This document shows, piece after piece, positions 33,560 through 43,174 of a DNA stretch of 64,000 nt. Numbering within the stretch: the first letter of the stretch is position 1; the number at the start of each line of letters is the position of its first letter. This DNA comes from CADBRN01 sp050944685. Lineage in GTDB: Bacteria; Bacillota; Clostridia; Lachnospirales; Lachnospiraceae. The notes beneath the pieces are model-generated. The model was not told where the DNA came from and made no database searches. It saw only the letters and a list, made by a program, of their open reading frames with translations. Position numbers and translations under genes: made by a program. Where the stretch lies: contig JBMNRP010000011.1 of NCBI GenBank assembly GCA_050944685.1, positions 1 through 64,000 on the forward strand, in the 5' to 3' direction.

Positions 33560-36500
33560 TCACATCGGCTGCAGGAACGATTCAACGTAGGTTTCCTGCC
33601 GGATATACCGGGCCATCGCCCGGTCGCGCTCCTTCCTGTTTCCGTCGGCGTCCGCTTTCAGCATGCGGTTCAGCAGACGGAAACGGGTGTTTCCGATCGT
33701 GTCGATATCCGTCACGGTCAGGACATTCTCCTCCGATTTCTCCGTTTCCTTCCCTTCCGAAACGGTCAGGTACCAGGTCACTTTTTCTCCGTAAAACAGC
33801 AGAAGCTCCCGAACGTACAGCCCGTGATAGAGATCCTTCATCGGCTGGTGCATCCACGGGCCGTCCTCTCCGGACGGACGGGTGACGCGATAATGAATGG
33901 TGACATCCATTCCCGGGCGAAGACGCTTCTCGATGAAGGTCTTGTCCTCGATCTGATATTTCTCAATGAGCGTCTGCGGCAGCTTCTTGAAATAGCCGAA
34001 GCGGATGTCCTTTTCGTCCAGACTCGCCAGGAACTGCTCCGCGAGCCGCATCTGGTTGGCGTCCAGTCTCTCTTTTCCCGAGTAATCCAGCAGCAGGGCG
34101 AGCTTCATGCCCGTGCTGAACTGGGTTCCGGTCTCGAAAAAGCGCTCCATCATCCGGAACATGCGGTCGGACATCGGATGTCCGTTCAAAAGATGCGCGC
34201 GGCAAAGATGGGAAAGAAAGGCACACGCAACGCTTCTGTTTCCCTGTTCCTTCAGATAATCCTTCAGAATCTCGTCCGAATTATCCGGGAACGCATTGGC
34301 AAAAACGGACTGGCGGAGGATCTTCTCTTCCAGCCGGAAGGTATCCAGCTGAAAGCCCTTCAGCTTCCCCCACAGGTCGCAGAGCTCCGTCACGGGGCCG
34401 TCGAAATAATTGCGCAGGTAACAGAGCATATCATCGCTGTATTTCCCGGAGCGGTACACGAAAGAGGTCATATACAGAAGCTCCTCGTCGTACGCCCCGT
34501 CGCGCTGCAGAATCATCCGGTTCGCGAGCTGCAGCAGAAGACCCGGCGCGATATTCTCGTAGCCGTACTCAAACAGCACCCGGAAGGCCTCGCTGAACAT
34601 GCCCTCTTCCATGAGAAGCAGGACGGTTCCCGCCTTGTCCGCTTCCGCGTAGAGGAGCGGATCCATGGAGCGGACGAAGGAGATGCGTGAAAAATCCTCC
34701 GGTCTCGTCAGGTAATAATCTACGATTTTTCTTCGGATCGCGTTCCGGTAGCGGTCCGAAAAATCTTCGACCGACTCCGCCATCCGATAGCTGTCGACAT
34801 TCTCCGGACGGACCTCCATCCGGTGCGGCTTTGATCCGCAGACCGCCAGCAGCAGACCGGTATTCCGGACGTTCTGCTTCACGCAGGAACCGAGCGATTC
34901 CCGGATGTTCAGAAGCGGCTTCAGCTCAAAGCGGATCCCTGAGGCGATCCTCCTCCTTCTGGCATCCTCAAAAAGAACACAGGCGTCGTCCGAGTAATAA
35001 TTGATACAGGCCACACCGCTCTCCAGCGGAAAGCTCTCTTCTTTTGCGATGCCCTCGTAACAGACGATGACCCGGCGAACATTCTTCGCGTCTGTGGTCA
35101 GGCGGTGTGTGAAGAGCACGCGGGAAAGAAGCGTCGCACTTCTTCCGTCCGACGGGTGCGCGAAAAAGTGCCGGTACAGGATGGCGATATTCTCGCTGAT
35201 GAGCCCCTTCTCCAGGGCGTCGGCGGCAAAATTCCGGATCCTCGTCCGATACATCTTGTAGACGGACGGGTCGTCGTCTTTGTGAAGGACAATACTCGCG
35301 TACAGGAGCGCGCGCCGTCTGACGCCGAGCGTGTCATTCGTCGAGAAATACATCAGAACCGGCATCGGGAATCTCTCTTCCGCGTTCTCGTCCGCCGTCT
35401 CCATGTAATATTCGTAGACCTGAGTGATCCGCAGATTGTGCAGGATCGCCAGCTCGTAATAGCGATGATATTCTCTCCGGATCGGCTGTCCGCGGACGAT
35501 GATGTGGCAGACCGCCTCAAGCAGTTCCTCCGTCCCGAAGCGCTCATAGCACGAAACGAGCAGGCGGTAAACCGCCGGATCGAACCGCTTCAGGTTATGC
35601 GAGAGAAAGGCAAGCCGCCCGGCGAGAGAGGCGTCCAGCAGGCCGCGGCGCGCGGCATACTGAAGAATACGCACCTCAAACAGCGTCAGCTTGCGGAAAA
35701 TCGTATTGTTCCGCCGGATCAGCTCCAGCGCCTCCCGGAACAGGAACGGGCTGTTGCATCCAAACTCGAAGCACTGCTCAAGCAGGATATAACGCTCCTC
35801 CGGCGACTGCTTCTGTCCCTCTTCCATCCCGGTCAGGCAAAGGAGAAGATAGTCCTCCGGATTATTCCGATAGGCGGCGCGCAGCTTCGGCAGAATATTC
35901 ATCTGCTCATCCGGCAGCAGCGTGGTCGCCTTGGCGAGGAAGAGATAGACGCACTCCTCGTCGGTATTTTTCAGGCGGACGCTCCCGTCGCGCACCGGCC
36001 AGAGAAACTCCAGGGCGTGCGTGGTCTCCCCCTTCTTCCAGGCCAGATAGGCCTCAAAAAGGAGATATTCCGCAGACGACGCGTCTGCGAGCCGGAGTTC
36101 ACGGAGCAGAACCTCCGCCCCGGCGGAAAATTCCCGGATATCCGTCCCGTTTTCCAGATGGGCGAGAAATGCGCGGTAAAGCTTCAGCCTCTGCTGCTTC
36201 TCAAACAGATCCGGCACGAGGGACCCCTCGGATTTTTTCGAGGCGGTCACCTTTACACTCAGAGTCTGGCGAACGCCCCTGATCTCGATTCTGCCGCTGC
36301 GCACCCCGCTTCCCAGTCTGTCCGGGTTGATGCTGAAGGGCAGGGTGAACTCACCGCCCACGAAATCATCCGTCAGGATCCTCTTCTTCGGAACCTCGAT
36401 GAACTCGTCGGTCACCGTGATATCCAGCTGCTCGTAACCCCATGTATTTTTCCGGATGACGACGGAGTCCTGCCCGCGCGAACTGACGCTGAAATAGGAT

Positions 36501-37084
36501 TTCTCCTCTGTGTCCAGCGTGTAGGTGAGCGGTTCTTTCTTCCCGGCCGCGACCAGAAATTCCTCCAGTCTCTGGTAAGTGACAGGGCCGGATGTCATTC
36601 CCCGGCAGAGCGCGCGGTACTGCGCGTCTTCTCCGTTCAGGAGATCCTCGAACGAGGAATCCGTGAAGAGCTGAAAGCCCTCCCGCATGCTTTTCTGACA
36701 CAGGGCGGCAAAGCCGTTCAGATCCCGGATCTTTTCCTCCGCTTCGCCGCCGGTTTTCCGGACAATGCGGACCGAAACCGGAATCTGATCCTCCGCGAGA
36801 CTGCTGATGATCACAATGGACCCCCTGACGCGGTCGCCCGCCGAAAGTCCCTTCGTATCGATACCGAAGGTCAGCGAGCACACATTGCCGGAAAAAGAAT
36901 TTTCCGCCAGCATGATCCGTCGGTTGTCTGAGGTGGCGACGCCCTGTATTTTTCTTCCGTCCTCCGCCCGGATCTCGATCGAATCCTGGAACTGTTCCCC
37001 CGGAAGGAGCACCAGTTCTACGGAATCCCTGGACCGGATGAGCCGCGGGCGGTCTGTATATTCATTCTGAAATGCGCTTTCCAT
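33560..37084 (-). CDS. Giant beta-domain plus helical-repeat protein (DUF5717-like)
   Basis: The 1174-residue protein opens the four-gene operon. Residues 1-100 and about 190-285 look like two beta-sandwich domains (VELVLLPGEQFQDSIEIRA; KSYFSVSSRGQDSVVIRKNT). From about 295 to 1040 it is almost wholly helical with TPR-like pairs (YLLFEAYLAWKKGETTHAL; YENIAPGLLLQLANRMILQR), an alpha-solenoid. A final beta segment (DVTIHYRVTRPSGEDGPWM) and a charged tail follow. No signal peptide or membrane helix is seen, so it is cytoplasmic. The layout agrees with DUF5717 proteins, which I know from Lachnospiraceae without assigned function. ATG 37084 follows GGCGGTGG. Confidence 0.82.
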   Translation of the reverse strand: MESAFQNEYTDRPRLIRSRDSVELVLLPGEQFQDSIEIRAEDGRKIQGVATSDNRRIMLAENSFSGNVCSLTFGIDTKGLSAGDRVRGSIVIISSLAEDQIPVSVRIVRKTGGEAEEKIRDLNGFAALCQKSMREGFQLFTDSSFEDLLNGEDAQYRALCRGMTSGPVTYQRLEEFLVAAGKKEPLTYTLDTEEKSYFSVSSRGQDSVVIRKNTWGYEQLDITVTDEFIEVPKKRILTDDFVGGEFTLPFSINPDRLGSGVRSGRIEIRGVRQTLSVKVTASKKSEGSLVPDLFEKQQRLKLYRAFLAHLENGTDIREFSAGAEVLLRELRLADASSAEYLLFEAYLAWKKGETTHALEFLWPVRDGSVRLKNTDEECVYLFLAKATTLLPDEQMNILPKLRAAYRNNPEDYLLLCLTGMEEGQKQSPEERYILLEQCFEFGCNSPFLFREALELIRRNNTIFRKLTLFEVRILQYAARRGLLDASLAGRLAFLSHNLKRFDPAVYRLLVSCYERFGTEELLEAVCHIIVRGQPIRREYHRYYELAILHNLRITQVYEYYMETADENAEERFPMPVLMYFSTNDTLGVRRRALLYASIVLHKDDDPSVYKMYRTRIRNFAADALEKGLISENIAILYRHFFAHPSDGRSATLLSRVLFTHRLTTDAKNVRRVIVCYEGIAKEESFPLESGVACINYYSDDACVLFEDARRRRIASGIRFELKPLLNIRESLGSCVKQNVRNTGLLLAVCGSKPHRMEVRPENVDSYRMAESVEDFSDRYRNAIRRKIVDYYLTRPEDFSRISFVRSMDPLLYAEADKAGTVLLLMEEGMFSEAFRVLFEYGYENIAPGLLLQLANRMILQRDGAYDEELLYMTSFVYRSGKYSDDMLCYLRNYFDGPVTELCDLWGKLKGFQLDTFRLEEKILRQSVFANAFPDNSDEILKDYLKEQGNRSVACAFLSHLCRAHLLNGHPMSDRMFRMMERFFETGTQFSTGMKLALLLDYSGKERLDANQMRLAEQFLASLDEKDIRFGYFKKLPQTLIEKYQIEDKTFIEKRLRPGMDVTIHYRVTRPSGEDGPWMHQPMKDLYHGLYVRELLLFYGEKVTWYLTVSEGKETEKSEENVLTVTDIDTIGNTRFRLLNRMLKADADGNRKERDRAMARYIRQETYVESFLQPM

Positions 37085-37101
37085 CGTACCACCGCCTTAT
37101 C

Positions 37102-37130
37102 TTGACGAAAAACACCACTGGAATTATCAT
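37102..37130 (+). promoter_or_regulatory. Plus-strand promoter toward the aminotransferase
   Basis: TTGACG (37102-37107), 17 bases, TATCAT (37125-37130). It would give a leader of about 210 bases that overlaps the leader of the opposite operon. Confidence 0.5.
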
Positions 37131-37232
37131 GAAATCGTCCTCGTCCGCATATCTTCCGGAAAATGCGCGAGGAGACATCTTTTTTTATTATGCGGCCGGC
37201 CGACCGCGAAAATCAACGCTTACACGCAATTC

Positions 37233-37261
37233 ATTATACATCAGCGGATAACCATTCGCAA
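37233..37261 (-). promoter_or_regulatory. Sigma-A promoter of the four-gene DUF5717 operon
   Basis: Minus strand: TTGCGA (37256-37261), 17 bases, perfect TATAAT (37233-37238). It lies about 150 bases before ATG 37084 and is among the best promoters in the window. Confidence 0.7.
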
Positions 37262-37347
37262 TTACGCTGTTTTTACAGAATCATGAAACCTGGCGTCCCG
37301 GATGTCAATATACGGCGCCCGGACGCGAAAAAGAACAGGAGAATATC

Positions 37348-38454
37348 ATGCTGAATCACAAGGATCATTTTCACGGCAGCGACCTGGAAAAAATCGAAAA
37401 AATCTACCACATCCGGAAAGAGGATATCATCAGCTTCTCGGCGAATATCAACCCGCTCGGAATCTCCGAGAACCTGAAAGAATCCCTCGCCGCTCATCTG
37501 GACGCGATCCAGTCCTACCCGGACCGCGAGTACCGGGAGCTGCGCGAGGCGATCGGATCATACTGCGGGGCTTCCCCCGACCAGATCATCGTCGGAAACG
37601 GCTCCACGGAGCTGATCTCGCTCGTCATCGGTTCCGTACGCCCGAAAAAAGCGCTCATCCTGGGACCGACGTACTCGGAATACGAGCGGGAGATCACGCT
37701 TCAGGGCGGTCACACGATATACTACCCGCTGCGCGAGGACCTGAATTTTCAGATGGACGTCGACGATTTCTGCAGCCGCCTGACGGACGACCTCGACATG
37801 ATCGTGCTGTGCAATCCGAACAATCCCACCTCGACCTCGGTCTGCGGGGACGAGATGCGGCGCATTCTGGACGCATGCCTCCAGCACGGGATTTTCGTGA
37901 TGACGGACGAGACTTACGTGGAGTTCACGGACAAAGAGGAACACATCTCCAGCGTTCCCCTTACCGTCTATTACACGAACCTGGCTGTCCTTCGCGGCAC
38001 GTCGAAGTTTTTCGCCTCCCCGGGTCTCCGGCTCGGATACTGCGTCACCGGAAACCGGGATCTTCACCGGCATATCACGGAGCGTCAGGACCCCTGGACG
38101 ATCAGCTCTCTGGCCGAAATCGCCGGGAAACTCATGTTCCGGGATTTTGAATATCAGCAAAAAACGCATGCGCTCATTGAATCAGAGCGCACGCGTCTGT
38201 ATCAGGAGATGAGCGGATGGAACACCGTCACCGTCTATGAGCCGAAGGCAAACTTCATGCTGGTAAAAATATTGAAGGAGGACGTGAACGCGGATCTTCT
38301 CTTTGATCACTGCATCCGGAAGAGACTGATGATCCGAAACTGCTCCACCTTCCCCTTCCTGTCGAACCGGTTTTTCCGCTTCTGTTTCATGAAGCCGGAG
38401 CAGAATGACCTCCTGATCCGCACGATCAATGAGATCCTTCCTGCGAAAATGTGA
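37348..38454 (+). CDS. CobD/HisC-like PLP aminotransferase
   Basis: The 368-residue fold-type I PLP enzyme shows FSANINPLGI near the N-terminus, ILGPTYSEYER, NPNNPTS for the PLP-binding Asn, DETYVEF, and the Schiff-base Lys in RGTSKFFASPGLRLGY with the phosphate-binding Arg following. It resembles L-threonine-O-3-phosphate decarboxylase (CobD) and histidinol-phosphate aminotransferase; the NINPLG start is more CobD-like. No cobalamin or histidine genes lie nearby, so the substrate is open. Its end overlaps the polC end by 29 bases on the opposite strand. ATG 37348 follows AGGAG. Confidence 0.85.
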   Translation: MLNHKDHFHGSDLEKIEKIYHIRKEDIISFSANINPLGISENLKESLAAHLDAIQSYPDREYRELREAIGSYCGASPDQIIVGNGSTELISLVIGSVRPKKALILGPTYSEYEREITLQGGHTIYYPLREDLNFQMDVDDFCSRLTDDLDMIVLCNPNNPTSTSVCGDEMRRILDACLQHGIFVMTDETYVEFTDKEEHISSVPLTVYYTNLAVLRGTSKFFASPGLRLGYCVTGNRDLHRHITERQDPWTISSLAEIAGKLMFRDFEYQQKTHALIESERTRLYQEMSGWNTVTVYEPKANFMLVKILKEDVNADLLFDHCIRKRLMIRNCSTFPFLSNRFFRFCFMKPEQNDLLIRTINEILPAKM

Positions 38455-41400
38455 CTTCTTCCGTCTTTCCGAAATCGAACAGGGAGATCTGGTTGGTCTC
38501 CGGCAGGTCTCCGAGAATACCGAGGCGGTCCAGCGTGTCTGAGACCGTCTTTCCGACCTTCGCCCTCTTCCGGAAGTCATCCTTCGAGAGGAATTCACCG
38601 GAACGGGTGGCCAGGACAATGCTGTCGGCCGCTTTTTCCCCGAGGCCCTCGATCGAATCAAGCGAGGGCATCAGCTTTCCGTCGATGATCTGGAACCGGT
38701 GCGCCTGCGCCCGATAGAGATCAATGGGCATGAACTCGAATCCGCGTGCATACATCTCCCGCACAATCGCCATATCCTTGAGCATATCCTGCTCCTGAGC
38801 GGTCGGATTTCCTTTCCCCTGGATTTCCCGGATGTGTTCCTCCAGGCGCCCTTTCCCCATGCACATCTTCTCATAGCTGAAGGCAGATGCGCGGATCGAG
38901 AAATACGCCGCGTAATAGGCCAGCGGGTAATAAATCTTGTACCAGGCGATGCGGTACGCCATCATGACATAGGCGACGGCGTGCGCCTTCGGAAACATGT
39001 ATTTGATCTTTTCGCACGACCGGATGTACCACTCCGGCACACCGTGGTCTCTCATATCCTGCGACCACTTCGGCCAGTCTTTCGCTTTTCCCTTCGCCAC
39101 CTTTCCTTTCCGGACATTCTCCATGATGGTGAAGGATTCCTCGCTCTCCAGTCCCTTTCCGATCAGGTAGACCATGATGTCGTCACGGGTGCAGATGGCC
39201 GTGGAAATCGTGGCTTTTCCCTCCTCGATCAGGGTCTGCGCATTGCCCAGCCAGACGTCGGTCCCGTGGGACAGTCCGGAAATCCGGATCAGGTCGGAGA
39301 AGCACGAGGGCTTCGTGTCGAGCAGCATCTGAATGACGAAATCGGTGCCGAACTCCGGCACGCCGAGACATCCGAGCGGGCATCCTCCGATGTCCTCCGG
39401 CCGGATCCCGAGGGCCTCGGTGCTCTTGAACAGGCTCATGACCTTCGGCTCGTCCAGCGGAACCTTCGTGGCATCGGTGCCGGTCAGGTCCTCCAGCATC
39501 CGGATCATCGTCGGATCATCGTGCCCGAGAATGTCCAGCTTCAGCAGGTTGGAGTCGATCGAGTGGTAGTCGAAATGCGTGGTGATGATATCGCTGTTCA
39601 TATCGTCCGCCGGATGCTGCACCGGCGTGAACGAATTGATATCCTCTCCGAACGGGAGAACGATGATTCCGCCCGGGTGCTGTCCGGTCGTCCGGCGGAT
39701 TCCGACGCACCCCTGCACGATACGGTCAATCTCGCAGGTCCTCTTCGACTGTCCGTGCTCCTCATAATAATTTTTCACATATCCGTAAGCGGTCTTGTCC
39801 GCCAGGGTGCCGATGGTTCCCGCGCGGAAGGTCTGTCCCGCCCCGAAAATAACTTCCGTATATTTGTGGGCCTTGCTCTGATACTCGCCCGAGAAATTCA
39901 GATCGATATCCGGCTCCTTGTTCCCCTTGAAGCCGAGGAAGGTCTCGAACGGAATGTTGAATCCCATCTTTTTCAGCGGCTTTCCGCAGTTCGGGCAGAC
40001 CGCGTCCGGCATATCGCAGCCGGCCTTTCCCATGGCCTTGTAGCTCTGCACCTCATCCGAATCGAAATCGACGTATTTGCAGCTTTCGCACAGATAATGC
40101 GGCGGAAGCGGGTTGACTTCGGTGATTCCCGCCATGGTCGCCACGAACGACGAGCCGACCGATCCCCGCGAGCCGACCAGATAGCCGTCCTCATTGGACT
40201 TCCAGACGAGCTTCTGCGCGATGATGTACATGACGGCGTAGCCGTTTGAGATGATCGAGGTCAGCTCCCGCTCCAGGCGGTCCGCCACAATCGGCGGAAG
40301 CTCTTCCCCGTAGATCTCGTGCGCCCGGCGGTAACAGATCTCCCGCAGCGTCTTGTCGGAATCCTCGATGACCGGAGGAAACTTTCCCTCCCGGATGGGT
40401 GAAATCTTCTGAATGCTGTCCGCAATTTTCTGCGGATTGTCAATGACGACCTCGTGCGCTTTTTTCGCGCCGAGATACGAAAACTCATCCAGCATCTCCT
40501 CCGTCGTGTGAAGGTACAGGGGAGCCTGATCGTCCGCGTCCCGGAATTTCTTTCCGGACATGATGATTCTCCGGTAGACCTCGTCCTCCGGATCCATGAA
40601 ATGAACGTCACAGGTCGCCACGACCGGCTTTTTGAACTGCTCACCCAGCTGTACGATCCTCCGGTTCAGATCCCGCAGGTCCTCTTCCGTGCGGATCTGT
40701 CCGTACGCGTCGTCCCCGATCAGAAACGCGTTGTTTCCGGTCGGCTGAATTTCCAGATAATCGTAAAAGCTGACGATGCGCGCGATCTCGCTGTCGTCCG
40801 CGCCCCGCAGAATCGCGTCAAACAGCTCGCCCTGCACACAGGCGGAGCCCAGAAGAAGACCCTCCCGGTGCTGCATGACAACGCTTTTCGGCAGCTTCGC
40901 CTTCAGCCGGTAGACGTAGTTCAGATGCGATTCCGAGACCAGGCGGTAGAGATTGACCCGGCCCGTCTCCCCGGTCGCCAGAATGATCGCGTGATGGCTC
41001 GGGAGCTTGCGCTTTGCCGCCTTGTCCAGAGAGCCGAGCCGGTTCAGTCCGTCCAGATCCGAGATGTCACGGTCCGCGAGCATCTCCGAAAAACGGAGAA
41101 AGATTCCCGCCGTGCACTCCGCGTCATCGACCGCGCGGTGATGATGACCGAGCTCGACGCCCGCCGCCTTCGCCACATTGTCCAGCTTGAACTTGGAAAG
41201 ACCTGGCAGAAGGACGCGCGCCATGGCGACGGTATCCACCACCGTGAAATCACGCTGAAACCCCTGGCGGGCGCACTCTCTGCCGATAAATCCCATATCG
41301 AAATCCGCGTTGTGGGCGACCATCACGGCATCCCCGCAGAATTCCAGAAACTCCGGCAGCACCTGATCGATATCCGGGGCATTTTCCACATCGCGGTCGG

Positions 41401-43132
41401 TAATATCCGTCAGCTTCTCGATATTCATCGGAATGGGCACCTTCGGATTTACGAAGGTCGAATACCGGTCCGTGATCTTTCCGTGTTCCACCTTTACCGC
41501 ACCGATCTCGATGATTTTGCAGGTGATATTCGACAGACCCGTCGTCTCGAGATCGAACACCACACAGGTGTCCCCGAGACTCTGGCCTCTGCTGTTTCTC
41601 GCGATTTCCTTCATGTCGTCGACGAGATAGGCCTCCATGCCGTAGATCACCTTAAACGGGGCGGAGAGCTTCTTCAGTTCTTCCTTCGTCACCCCGGGAT
41701 GCTCCGAGGCATATTGTTTCCGCCACGCGCCGTCGATGGCCTCCATCGCGTGATTGGCCTCCGGAAACGACTGGACCACGCCGTGATCGGTGATGGCAAT
41801 CGCGGGATGCCCCCACTCATAGGCCCTTCTGACCAGCTTCTCTGCGTCGGTGATTCCGTCCATATCGCTCATCTTCGTGTGGCAGTGAAGCTCGACGCGC
41901 TTCTCCGGATAATTGTCATGCCGTTTCTCCCGGAAGGGAGCAGTCCGGCGTATGCCGGACACCGAGAGGATGGCCAGCTCATGCTCAAAAGAATCGACCA
42001 CGGCTTTTCCCATCACGCGGACGCAGGTTCCGGTTTTCAGCCGCGACTCCATCTCTCCGATCTCACTTTCGGCCACAAAGCATTTGACGCGGATGGTATC
42101 GGTATAGTCGGTCACCGTGAGAATCACGAGACCCCGCTCGTTGCGGAGCGGCCGGCTGTCTGTCTGAATAATTTCTCCGCGGATAATGACGCTGCCGGAA
42201 AATTCGTCGAGATCGCAGATCGGAATGCTGTCTCCCTCGAATTTTCTTCCGTAGAGCTGGTCCGGATCGTCCGGACTGACCGAAAGCATGCTGCGGCGCG
42301 CATCTCTTCCCCCTCTGGAATAGATTCCGCCTCTTCCCTTCCGGAGAGAAGCGGACGGGGCTTTCCGAAGGCTGCTTTCTTTTCCGGACTCCGCTCCCGC
42401 TTCGCCACGGGTCGTTCCCGATGCGGCATTCCCCGGAGTACCGGAAGAGCCATCTCTCTCATCTGCGGGACCGGCCGAAGCTTCCTCCCCGTCACCGGCA
42501 CCTCCGTTTTCCCGGAATCCCTTGCGGAAAGCCAGGGGCGTATCTCTCACGACCTGCGCCGCGGAGGACCGCATCTGCTCTTCGCTCTTCCGCAAAAAAC
42601 TCTCCGGATCGCCCGTGCGGTATTCGATCTCCACCTTCACGCGAAGGCCGCATCTCTCATTGAGAATCGAATCCACCGCGGAACAGAGCTCCTTCTCCAT
42701 ATCCCGGGCAATCATAGAATCCTCCAGGGAGATCACCATCACATCCGGCTCCGGATAGGAAAATTCTGCGCCGCGGAAGAGACTGGCGAGCACGTGGCTG
42801 TGATTCTCCAGCTCATACTCGATGCTCTTGCCGTAAACGTCCATCAGCGTCTCCGCCGTATAAAGGCTGGAGAGATGAAAATGCTCTATCACGCTGACCC
42901 GGATGGGGACATCCGAAAAGAGCTGGCGCTTGATCGACTTCTCCAGCTCGATAATCGCTTTTCTTTCGACGCAGGTATCATCCGACACATAGACCCGCAG
43001 CTGATCCCTCTTCCGATTCATCTTCACGCAGTCCACCTGCATGCCGGACACCACGGTCTTCAGTTTTTCAGACGTCTTCAGTCCCGGGAAAACCTCCGAA
43101 AAGTTTTTCGGTTCCGTCATCTGTCCATTCAT
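38426..43132 (-). CDS. polC: DNA polymerase III PolC-type alpha subunit
   Basis: PolC is the main replicative polymerase of low-GC Gram-positives. Of 1568 residues, the N-terminus (about 1-180) is the PolC-specific domain. An OB fold lies near 305-365 (GSVIIRGEIIQTDSRPLR). The PHP domain starts VELHCHTKMSDMDG and is split by the DEDD exonuclease (VVFDLETTGLSN, AHNADFDMGF, HHRAVDDAECT). The palm has EPDIDLNFSGEYQ, and a zinc site has CESCKYVDF and CPNCGKPL. It exceeds B. subtilis PolC (1437) partly through a low-complexity insert around 200-290. ATG 43132 follows GGGGAG. Confidence 0.97.
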   Translation of the reverse strand: MNGQMTEPKNFSEVFPGLKTSEKLKTVVSGMQVDCVKMNRKRDQLRVYVSDDTCVERKAIIELEKSIKRQLFSDVPIRVSVIEHFHLSSLYTAETLMDVYGKSIEYELENHSHVLASLFRGAEFSYPEPDVMVISLEDSMIARDMEKELCSAVDSILNERCGLRVKVEIEYRTGDPESFLRKSEEQMRSSAAQVVRDTPLAFRKGFRENGGAGDGEEASAGPADERDGSSGTPGNAASGTTRGEAGAESGKESSLRKAPSASLRKGRGGIYSRGGRDARRSMLSVSPDDPDQLYGRKFEGDSIPICDLDEFSGSVIIRGEIIQTDSRPLRNERGLVILTVTDYTDTIRVKCFVAESEIGEMESRLKTGTCVRVMGKAVVDSFEHELAILSVSGIRRTAPFREKRHDNYPEKRVELHCHTKMSDMDGITDAEKLVRRAYEWGHPAIAITDHGVVQSFPEANHAMEAIDGAWRKQYASEHPGVTKEELKKLSAPFKVIYGMEAYLVDDMKEIARNSRGQSLGDTCVVFDLETTGLSNITCKIIEIGAVKVEHGKITDRYSTFVNPKVPIPMNIEKLTDITDRDVENAPDIDQVLPEFLEFCGDAVMVAHNADFDMGFIGRECARQGFQRDFTVVDTVAMARVLLPGLSKFKLDNVAKAAGVELGHHHRAVDDAECTAGIFLRFSEMLADRDISDLDGLNRLGSLDKAAKRKLPSHHAIILATGETGRVNLYRLVSESHLNYVYRLKAKLPKSVVMQHREGLLLGSACVQGELFDAILRGADDSEIARIVSFYDYLEIQPTGNNAFLIGDDAYGQIRTEEDLRDLNRRIVQLGEQFKKPVVATCDVHFMDPEDEVYRRIIMSGKKFRDADDQAPLYLHTTEEMLDEFSYLGAKKAHEVVIDNPQKIADSIQKISPIREGKFPPVIEDSDKTLREICYRRAHEIYGEELPPIVADRLERELTSIISNGYAVMYIIAQKLVWKSNEDGYLVGSRGSVGSSFVATMAGITEVNPLPPHYLCESCKYVDFDSDEVQSYKAMGKAGCDMPDAVCPNCGKPLKKMGFNIPFETFLGFKGNKEPDIDLNFSGEYQSKAHKYTEVIFGAGQTFRAGTIGTLADKTAYGYVKNYYEEHGQSKRTCEIDRIVQGCVGIRRTTGQHPGGIIVLPFGEDINSFTPVQHPADDMNSDIITTHFDYHSIDSNLLKLDILGHDDPTMIRMLEDLTGTDATKVPLDEPKVMSLFKSTEALGIRPEDIGGCPLGCLGVPEFGTDFVIQMLLDTKPSCFSDLIRISGLSHGTDVWLGNAQTLIEEGKATISTAICTRDDIMVYLIGKGLESEESFTIMENVRKGKVAKGKAKDWPKWSQDMRDHGVPEWYIRSCEKIKYMFPKAHAVAYVMMAYRIAWYKIYYPLAYYAAYFSIRASAFSYEKMCMGKGRLEEHIREIQGKGNPTAQEQDMLKDMAIVREMYARGFEFMPIDLYRAQAHRFQIIDGKLMPSLDSIEGLGEKAADSIVLATRSGEFLSKDDFRKRAKVGKTVSDTLDRLGILGDLPETNQISLFDFGKTEEVTFSQEGSH

Positions 43133-43174
43133 CTCCCCTGCAAGCCGCCGGAAGACACCGCTTCCGCGCGGAAT

